A DNA stretch of 64,000 nucleotides from Conoideocrella luteorostrata (lineage: Eukaryota > Ascomycota > Sordariomycetes > Hypocreales > Clavicipitaceae): contig JASWJB010000145.1 in NCBI GenBank assembly GCA_032433595.1, positions 1 through 64,000 of the forward strand, written 5' to 3'. Shown one piece after another: positions 56,267 to 64,000 of this stretch. Every line of letters begins with the position of its first letter. The first letter of the stretch is position 1. The translations under genes and the position numbers were made by a program. Below the pieces are notes generated by a model. That model searched no databases. It had not been told where the DNA came from and worked only from the letters and a program-made list of their open reading frames with translations.

Positions 56267-57468
56267 AGGATCGATGTTTCTCACATGGACAGACCTGACA
56301 TTCTGCCAATCTGCATTCTGCGCCATCAACCTGTCTGCCACCTAGGCCCACTAGCCGCAAATCTTCCCACAGCTTTGGGACCCTTTGCTGCCTTTCTGCC
56401 TTTCACCCTAACGTTCAATCTTGCCTAGGGGCCAACTAAATCAAAGCCCGTTCGGGTCTACGATATGGCCATCAGGCCGCATTGACTGCACAGACTGACT
56501 CGGGGACCAGAGGTAGGGTAACTGCAAAGCTATAATACAACCGATCGACGAGAGGCTAACTGGGGATAAGCAAATAGGACAGCCACTGGGTGAGCATTAT
56601 CGGTCGAGGCACGGCAGTCAAGCTGTATTGTATTGTGTAAGTAGCGACTGGTAGCTCGCGAGAAGCGTCCGTGACAACATCGAGGTTCGGAGTGCTCCGT
56701 GCGATGCAAGAGATACATTTTGCCAGCCAGCGTTACGGTGCTGCTACATGGGAGACGGACAACCAAGACAGTTTGTGGAACCTATAACCGACTCCACGGG
56801 TTTGATTTCTAACCGCACCTCTTTTCAGACGAGCCACGACGGACGCTTCTGTGAAATATCCTAGGGGGGGAGGGCCACCTGCTGCTCCACGCGTGTTCAC
56901 GTATTTGCCAATCGGCGTGACAGCCGCCCTAACTCCAATCTCTTGATGAACGCTTCCCCCGGCCCATCATAGCAAATCAAAAATACAAAAATATTAGCAC
57001 CCGTACGTGGGGACACCAATCCCAGCCAGGACCTGACTTGGGACACGGCCACCGAGGTGCCTAGTTCAATATCCAGTCCCCGCAGGGATCCCTGCTGTGC
57101 GACTTGTGAAGAGCTTGTCCTGTCTTGGGGACCTTGGCAGCGCTACCTCAAAAGGAATCGGTCTTGCTCTTAATCTCGAGCCAGAGCTGTTGCGGTTGCT
57201 GATCCAATTCGAACTTTGCAATTTATTCTATCCCAGGGTTCGTGCAGATTCGCAGGGCACACGACCGAAACTGACGGCAACTCAAAGGCGACGAACGGTT
57301 GATACGTATTTCTTCTCCCGCTAACGGAACGATCCGCCACCTAGTAACACCTATCACCTGCGGCTCATACGACCGGCCGAGAAAGCTCTCCCCGCACCTT
57401 GCCCCTCATCGGCCACCTGCGAGTGTGCCTGATTGACTTTCGGGCTTCGTATCAGACAGCCAACCACA

Positions 57469-59360
57469 ATGGGTCTCTTCTCTCGGAAAGACAGGGCCCC
57501 CAAAGGCAACGCTTCCATTGCAGCCTCTCAATCGACCGGCAGCGTTCACTCAACAACCTCTCGTGGTATCGGAAATCGCGTCTCAGCTGGCAGCTACACA
57601 TCAGGAGCAACATCATTATCACCAATGTCACCAGTCAAGTTGCCCAAGGTCGATCTTCCTCGACCACCGGATCCCCAGCTGGATCCCGTCGGATACCTCC
57701 GAAGCTTAGGTGCTGTGAGAGAAAGGAGCCAGATCATTCTCGAGAAAGTGAAGAGCAATGACCTGATTCACTTTGACGTTGACTTAAAGAAGATGCCAGA
57801 CGTCGTCAATTTCGTGGCCGGCTTAATCAAGGTATGCCCTTTCGAAATCAACCACCCGATTGATTTAGTTTTCTGGCATTCTTCCTCCATCACCGCACAT
57901 ATACATGTCGGAGTTGCCCGAGACACAGGTTCTCTCGCTCCCATCATGTTCGATCAGTGTTTCCGCCAGACTTTACTGCATGTAGACATGAATGAACTAA
58001 CACCGTCGGCAGCGAGACTACGAGGCACCGTTTACGTCGATACCTGGGCACGGACGATACCAACACTTTTGCGTGGGCGGTCGTGACCGTGTTGCCGACT
58101 TGATCTCAGTGTGGCCGGAATCGGTCGACAACACTGAGCGTTGCCGTCGACTCATTGATTTGTTCTTGGTCAGCGTGCTTTTAGACGCAGGCGCAGGCAC
58201 TCAATGGAGCTACAAAAGCACTGAAAACGGCAAAATTTATCGACGGTCCGAAGGTCTCGCTGTTGCCAGTTTGGAAATGTTCAAACAGGTAATATTTTCT
58301 ACCCATGTCATTCGTCCATGATGGGTGTTGAATGCTGACTTCCTAAAAGGGTCACTTCTCTAGCAACCCAGACAATAAGTATCAAGTCGACAAAGATGGG
58401 CTCAAAGCCCTCACCGTTGAAAAGCTCCAAGCTGGCCTCCAGTCTCGTCCTGACGGCGAGTTGGCCGGCTTAGAGGGCCGCACTGAACTGCTTCTCAGAC
58501 TATCTGGCGCACTGTCTGACAAGACAGATTATTTTGGTCCTGATGGCAGGCCGGGAAATATGATAGGTAAAGACGGCATATAACTGGCTGTGTAGTTCAT
58601 GGATGTACTAATGCGGTTGCAGACCACCTCCTTTCTCATCCTTCAACCCAAGCATCTTCGATGTTGATCGTGCCGTTGCCAGTTCTGTGGAATGTTCTGA
58701 TGAATGGCTTGGGACCAATCTGGCCGCCTTCGCGCACGGCTTTGAATGATGTATCTCTTGGGGATGCATGGCCTTGTAAGGCCATGCCCCGTTCAGAGGC
58801 AGCTTCTTGGGAATCTATCTTACCATTCCATAAGCTAACCCAGTGGCTCACATACTCTCTCATGCAGCCCATGCAGTCTCTACTGAACATGCACTTTGCT
58901 GGACAGGAGTTGCTTACGGGTTTGCCAGAGTACCGCAACGGTGGTTTGTTTGTGGACCTTGGTGTTTTGAACCTCAAAAAGGACGATGTCGAGCGTGGTC
59001 TTCAAAATTACGCAGACTACTGTCGCCGAACCGGTAGCAAAGGAGTAGAGGTAGCTCCAATGTTTGAACCCAGCGACGATGTAGTGGTGGAATGGCGTGG
59101 AGCAACTGTCGGCCTGCTGGATGTGCTTTGTGCGGAAGTAAACAAAGCTCTAAAGAAGGAGCTAGCTGGCAACGAGATGACTCTGCCCCAGCTTCTCGAA
59201 GCGGGCAGTTGGAAGGTAGGCCTACGAATTGGACTATTGCCATGTCCTACGAGTCCGGAAGCTGACCATGCCACAGGGAGGCCGCGAGATAGCCGAAATA
59301 AACCGGCCGAATACCAAAGAACCTCCAATTTTAATCGACAGCGACGGAACTGTATTCTAA
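57469..59360 (+). CDS. URC4: Urc4/Urg3 uracil catabolism protein (DUF1688)
   Basis: Five exons (57469-57831, 58013-58288, 58350-58566, 58623-59215, 59277-59360) give 510 residues. Urc4 is needed for the URC pathway of uracil breakdown in yeasts such as Lachancea kluyveri; its biochemistry is not well defined. Signs are YLRSLGAVRERSQIIL, HFDVDLKKMPDVVNFV, HFCVGGRDRVADLISVW, DLFLVSVLLDAGAGTQW, then LPVLWNVLMNGLGPIWPPSR and a Gly-rich end GGREIAEINRP closing SDGTVF. Introns are 181, 61, 56 and 61 nt and restore each motif. The first intron is the longest, with a GAACTAAC branch site. Protein termini and length match the family. Firm. Confidence 0.93.
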
Positions 59361-59781
59361 AGCAAGAGGTAGGATTTTTGGGTTTTAAGGAACCGAGTGC
59401 TCCTATGTGGTCTTTTCGCCTTCTTTTTTAGTCACGATGCATATGATGGGAGGCGGTTACTGCTAGATGAGTAGATACCTCATTGTATCCTTATAATGGA
59501 TGAATGAATACCTTGCCTGAACAAGGTCTTAATTCTCAGCTATTACATGATAACGGGCTATTCGTTGAAGTGTGTGTTCTATTTGTCCAAAAACCGTCTT
59601 CATCAAGCGAATACGCTGTCTTAAAGCCCTATTGTACAGTCACATCTCTCTATGTCCATATAGATGTGTTTTGCCCCAGCGCCCTCAGCCTCTCAGAAAT
59701 CCCGTACCTAATATTTACCTTTATTACACAGGAGGATACAGCAAAAAGTACATCATCGACTAATACTGTCGTCCTTTCCGT
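59361..59781. other. Convergent 3' region
   Basis: 421 bp between the ends of URC4 and OXA1. No gene recognised. Confidence 0.5.
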
Positions 59782-61238
59782 CTACACCTTGCCCTTGTAT
59801 TTCTTCTCGAACTCCTCACGCTCCTGCTGCTTGCGGGTCTCCTCCAGCCTTCGAATCAGCTCTTTGCGCTTCTTCTCAGCCTTGTCTTGTTCAGTGCCGC
59901 TGTATGAGCCGGTGAGATTGCTAACTTGATCAGAGAGACCCTTTTTCATGTCATTAAGGTTGGAGTTGAGACGCTCTCGGAGACCAGCCTCGGGGCCACT
60001 GGCAGCACGGGGAGCTTCGTATGCAGTTTGGTTCTGTGTGGAGGTCTCAGTGGGATGGGGAGGGAGGCCAACCATGCGGCGGATAATGACGTTGTTAAGG
60101 GTCACGGCAGTGATAAGAGTGGCAGCGCCGAGGGCGACAGTCATGAGATTGACGGCCGCGGAGAGGAACGATGTGGCAATGAAGCCACCAACGCCGAAGA
60201 TGTACATCATTGTTTTCATCATCTTCCTTTGTTGCTCTGGTGTATACTTGGCATTTATCTATGGTGTTTGATTGAACGTTAGCTGGTGCTAGAATCATGG
60301 ATTCGGAAAGGTGTGGTAGGTTGACGTACGGCGAGAGCTCCAATCATGAGAGCAGTACCCGCCGCAGGAAGGATGAAGTAAGGATCTGTGGCCGTCAAGT
60401 CTGTAAACCACAGAAACCCGGCATTCTCCATAGCCGGCACAGGAACATTGGTCATGCCACTGACAATTCGGAATAGACCAAACGTAAAGGGAATCTGTCC
60501 AAATGACCACAGCATGCCCCAATTGCTGGCGCCATACTGCTCCTTGAGCATTTTATTCAAGAATTGGCCCTTTTGCCGGGATTCCATGTCTCCATTCTGG
60601 ACACTCTGCTGTATCAACTTCATGGCCTCCTTCGATCTAGGGTCCTTGCGCAAGTTCTGCATCACAGCGTTGAATTTCAAGCTCCGGATCTGGGGGTAGA
60701 ACATGAGACAGCGCAGGGTCACTGCCGTAACCATGATGGAGGCGCCCCATCCGAGGCCGGTGTATATGTGCATGTGTTCGAGGGCCCATTGCATGACAGA
60801 CGTGGGACCCCATCCAAAGTCAAGGCCCAAGGCGCTGAGGTATCCGATTTGTTCAGGCATGTTGAGGATATCCTGGCCGTTGACAATGTCTGAAATGGAG
60901 GAGAGGTCGAGTTCGGAAGTTGACACGGCGGGTTCGGTAGGCGACGTGGGGAGAGAGTTTTCGGGCGTGGGATCGATGGGACGAACGATTTCAGAAGTTG
61001 AAGCTGCTTCAGGCTTGGATTCTGCAGCTGCTACGGAGTTGCCCTCCTCCGTCTTCTTCTTGCCGTAGCCCCAGAGGGAGAATTGACGGGATGCGGTCAT
61101 ACCTCCCAGCACGATGGGGTTGGTGACATTGTGCGTTCGAAGAGGCGAGCTACTCGTCAGACCGGACAGATTGGTTGGCCGCAAGGAACTGAATTGGCGG
61201 CCATTGCTGAGTCGCTGTGATAGGGCACGAGGAGACAT
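59782..61238 (-). CDS. OXA1: Mitochondrial inner-membrane insertase Oxa1
   Basis: Exons 61238-60330 and 60258-59782 give 461 residues. Oxa1/YidC/Alb3 proteins insert mitochondrially made and imported proteins into the inner membrane. The N-terminus is Arg/Ser-rich without acidic residues for about 55 residues, a presequence. Membrane segments follow: LGWGASIMVTAVTLRCLMFY, then FGLFRIVSGMTNVPVPAMEN, DPYFILPAAGTALMIGALA and, after the intron, MMYIFGVGGFIATSFLSAAV. The matrix tail is Lys/Glu-rich and coiled, typical of ribosome binding. The 71-nt intron has gtacgt and catag ends. Firm. Confidence 0.95.
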
Positions 61239-62553
61239 CTAGATGGAGTGACGACGGCCTGGTTAGTTCAGTTCGAACGAGTTTGCTCAATGAAGGGTCG
61301 GGTTCGTGTATTATCTTACGGCACATCGACCTTGGATCTGCCCCCGCAACCCCCATGAGGGCCCGGAGCGCACAATTGCTCGGCTGGGAAGCATTGCGGC
61401 GTGGTTGTAATTTCGAAAAGGACGGAGCATCACACGACAAGATTCCCCCCCATCGGCTTTCCTGAGCTTTGATGTTGCTTGCTGGACCTTTTTTTTTGGC
61501 TTCTGGGAGCATAGCGCCGGATAATTGTCGGTCGGGCGGAATTGGCTCGGATTTTATGGTTCCTGTGCTAGGTGTCAGGGTCCAACCAAGAGATGTTATC
61601 GATAAGCCGTTTGACGTGCAATTATTCACGTATGCCTAGGTACGGAGTACATTCATGACGAGGTCCAAGCAATTGTTACGTACTCGTATAAATTTAGTGA
61701 ATGGGATTTTTACTGGTTGCTGTCGTCAACATCTTGGCCTGCTGGCATTCACAATCAGTTACGTAGGTGAGCAGGCGTGGTGGTCTCCATCCCCAAGAAC
61801 GTCAAATTCTTGTCCTCCTGGGAGTCAAAAAACTTCAAAATGTTTGCAGAGATTCCTAACATCTCGTCATCTTTGTAGCTCTTATAACAAAAAAAAATAA
61901 GGGAAGAGAAAGACTACAATTCCTGCAATAGCCTATGTACAATAAGTGTTGTGTAAAATTTAGGGTTTGTTCAGGATATATATGTCCGGGCTCCAAGCAC
62001 ACACATCGCTGTAAATTTTCATGCAGGCCTTCTTCGTCAATAGTTCCCCCAGGGCTTTCCGAATTATTAAACTAGTAATTCACTAGGCAAGTGCACATGC
62101 ATTTGGATATATCTATATAGACTGATTAAACAATCGAAGTTGTTGATGCAAAATGAGTCGAAGCACGAATTCACTGGTACCCAACGAAGCAAACATGATC
62201 TGGAGAAATAACTTTTCGCTGTCGAGTTGAAAGATCAAGTACATTCTCGCCACACACATTGGATGATATGAGGGGTTTACTTTCTAGAGATGCCACGAAC
62301 AACGGGTATATACATGGAACATACTCTCCTTCCAAGCCTGCTACCTGATCCATTTCACTCTACCTCTACAAGCTCTCTTTTCCTACTCTTTTGAGAATAA
62401 TCATACGAATTCAATGTAGCAACTCCAGATGCTGATGTATTCCCAAAAGGATGGTTCGGGTGCGCAGCCCGAGCCAAATGCGGGTGTTCCAACGCGTTTG
62501 GCTGTGGTAATGCTCATGATAAACTTCCAACCAATTTTCTAAAGGCGACTTTT
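61239..62553. other. OXA1 upstream and MIM1 downstream region
   Basis: It has a TACGGAGTAC at 61641-61650, and a 60-codon frame on the minus strand (62353-62171) with a real ATG that looks like no known protein. Otherwise non-coding. Confidence 0.45.
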
Positions 62554-63058
62554 TTATTCCAGACTTGCCAAGTCGTCCAATGATGGGCCAGGGCTCTGAC
62601 GTCTCTCTCGAACCTCGATACCAGGTCCTATGGCATGCGCTCGCCGTCGGCTCATGGGGAAGACCTGGGATGGAAAGTTAGTTCAGCATAAGCAGCCTCT
62701 TTGATGTTGAAAATCTTATGACAAGCCAAGAACGTCACAGCAGCAATGTGAGGCAAAGGTTGTCACTGCAGCACCAAGCGAGACATACCTTGGTTCCTCC
62801 CCAGCCTAATCGGAATGCGGCCTCATGAGCAAACAGCTCGCCGAAACCAAGCATCATTCCGTTGATGAACGGCAGCAAGAGATTGATAGCAACGCCCCGT
62901 ATTAATGACCACGCGGTAGGTGGCTTGTAGAGAATGATAGGTGAGCCCGAGGATGCGGGAGATGTGGAGAGCTCCTCGCCAGGGGAGTACTGCTCGCTGT
63001 CGGAATGCATGGTGATGCCAGACTCGGCGAGGTGACTCGAGGGGTCTTCTGCAGCCAT
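62554..63058 (-). CDS. MIM1: Mitochondrial import protein 1 (Mim1/Tom13)
   Basis: Exons 63058-62789 and 62664-62554 give 126 residues. Mim1 in the outer membrane helps insert alpha-helical proteins and assemble the TOM complex. An acidic, Ser-rich N-terminus of about 50 residues precedes the single conserved segment, WSLIRGVAINLLLPFINGMM followed by LGFGELFAHEAAFRLGW. It ends with a basic patch VFPMSRRRAHAIGPG and a short acidic tail DDLASLE. The 124-nt intron has gtatgt and cccag ends, an ACTAAC branch site and falls between GGTK and VFP, as expected. Start ATG is 63058; a longer open frame upstream is not typical. Firm. Confidence 0.93.
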
Positions 63059-63654
63059 TGTATGCGGTGTGTTGACTGTATCTGCTAGAGACGATGCGGT
63101 TACTCGTTGACGTGCCACTAGTTGCGCGGGCGCGACAAGGCGAGAGTCCGACTCGATGGGCGTACGACAACGTTGAGCGGGTTGCAGCTCAGCATTCATG
63201 AGACTCAGATAAGTGTTAGTGTTCGGGGTGATTGTCGCCGCCAGCCAGCCACTACGCGGTTCCACTAGTGTACCGTTATGTAATCAGACGCATTGCGTTG
63301 CAGGTGCCGGGGCATGGCTAGTTACTACTACCCAGTTGGCGGGGTCCCAAGACTAGGCAATTCATACTGCGGAGTACGGAGTAAGTACCTTGAGCTTCTA
63401 ACTCTGGAGCCATGACGAGTGACGAGGTCCCGCTGCCTGCTTAAATATTCTGTAGACTTCCATCAACCCTGAAACTCAACCAGACGCCTACACAGTCCTC
63501 GTATTTTGACGCCATCTGGCCGAGCCGTACACACAAGCTCGCAGTTCTCCAATTCCGTAATCTATTTTATCAACTTGAGCGAAACCAAACTCCTTCCGCC
63601 TACTCGTTTATTACACAACTCGGCCGCCCCACGCTATCGACATCGCCATACACG
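63059..63654. promoter_or_regulatory. Divergent promoter region MIM1 / SHP1
   Basis: 596 bp between two head-to-head starts. It contains GGAGTACGGAGTA at 63371-63383. No gene is recognised. Confidence 0.4.
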
Positions 63655-64000
63655 ATGGCTAACGACGACCAGAGCACTCCCAGCCGGGATGAACTGGTGC
63701 AGCAGATTGTTGGCATGTGCAATATTACACCAGAAAAAGTATTTCATGCTACCCATGAGCTTTCAAGGAACCACAGTTTCTAACATAATGCGCAGGCCAT
63801 ACAATACCTCGAAGCAAACCAGTGGGATCTCATTGCCGCCTGCAACAGCTACTTCCAAGATGACGATGAAGAAAAGATGCAGGGAGAATCTAGCTCTACT
63901 GTCCCTGAATCCGAATATACCGGCCCTCGCACCCTCGACGGCCGTCCTGCCCCCCCATCAGCCTCTTCTAGCCGAGGTAGAAGTCAGCCCAAATCGCAGC
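63655..64000 (+). CDS. SHP1: UBX-domain protein of the Shp1/p47 type (5' part)
   Basis: Exon 1 is 63655-63738, intron 63739-63795 (57 nt, gtattt and gcgcag), and exon 2 runs off the window end. 96 residues are visible. Shp1/p47 is a Cdc48/p97 cofactor in membrane fusion and degradation. The visible N-terminus is a UBA-like domain: DELVQQIVGMCNITPEK, then AIQYLEANQWDLIAACNSYF and an acidic run DDDEEK, followed by a Ser/Pro-rich linker. SEP and UBX domains should lie beyond the window. Assigned from the UBA and linker pattern. Confidence 0.75.

Larger units (their letters stand above)
53366..57468. other. Gene-poor region
   Basis: About 4.1 kb without a confident gene. It holds a possible gene relic (53704-54145), several GGAGTA motifs clustered at 55180-55475 (CTCCGTA four or five times), a degenerate CTTGCCTCGA-type repeat at 56005-56096 and a 7-nt repeat at 56225-56266. 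The right end is the promoter of URC4. Confidence 0.5.

Noticed and set aside
62171..62353. 60-codon minus-strand frame
   Set aside because: A real ATG but no similarity, no splice partners; kept only as a note in the intergenic entry.
1..64000. tRNA, rRNA or CRISPR features
   Set aside because: I looked for tRNA A/B-box patterns and regular direct repeats and found none that fold or repeat convincingly. CRISPR is not expected in a fungus.

Overview
The window is nuclear DNA of a filamentous ascomycete, most likely a sordariomycete of the Hypocreales type. The reasons are a high density of core eukaryotic genes, short introns (about 50-130 nt) with GTANGT-like donors and CTAAC/CTAAT branch sites, multi-exon genes on both strands, and fungal-type proteins (Mim1, Oxa1, Urc4, a KDM5 demethylase, a DUF7730-like protein). 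The lineage is an inference from gene content and intron style. Start codons were chosen as real ATGs, and splice junctions were placed by reading frame, splice consensus and remembered family conservation. No alignment or RNA evidence was available.

Layout. 1-1381: no gene seen. 1.4-9 kb: proteasome chaperone PAC3 (-), DEAH helicase Ecm16/Dhr1 (+), methionyl-tRNA synthetase (-). 9.7-15.7 kb: a small membrane protein (-), a small mitochondrial protein (+), a DHCR24-like FAD oxidoreductase (-), helicase Has1 (-). 16-19.9 kb: a broken kinase-like gene and a nitronate monooxygenase (-). 19.9-26.5 kb: an uncharacterised acidic protein (-), an 87-aa gene with a 13-nt exon (-), ribosomal protein eL38 (+), an ABM-like protein (-), a secreted SurE-type phosphatase (-). 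29-31.9 kb: arsenite exporter Acr3 (+) facing a bZIP factor (-). 32.6-48.5 kb: TAF11 (-), GTP cyclohydrolase I (+), a 1728-aa KDM5 demethylase (-), Slx1 nuclease (-), SF3a60/Prp9 (-), eIF4A3/Fal1 (+). 49-53.4 kb: a DUF7730-like protein (-), a barstar-like protein of bacterial type (+), a secreted protein (-). 53.4-57.5 kb: gene-poor. 57.5-64 kb: Urc4 (+), Oxa1 (-), Mim1 (-), and the 5' end of an Shp1/p47 UBX protein (+).

Most genes are housekeeping: ribosome biogenesis (Ecm16, Has1, eL38), translation (MetRS), splicing and the exon junction complex (SF3a60, eIF4A3), transcription and chromatin (TAF11, KDM5), DNA repair (Slx1), and mitochondrial membrane biogenesis (Oxa1, Mim1). The accessory parts are Acr3 with the neighbouring bZIP, the barstar-like gene, the secreted protein and the kinase-like relic.

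The strongest items for a second look are the barstar-like gene, the recurring intergenic dyad of the form GTAC-GGA-GTAC, a GC-AG intron in PAC3, the 13-nt microexon gene, a 12-bp stem-loop in an eL38 intron, and an ATG-less open frame that could splice onto the MetRS gene.
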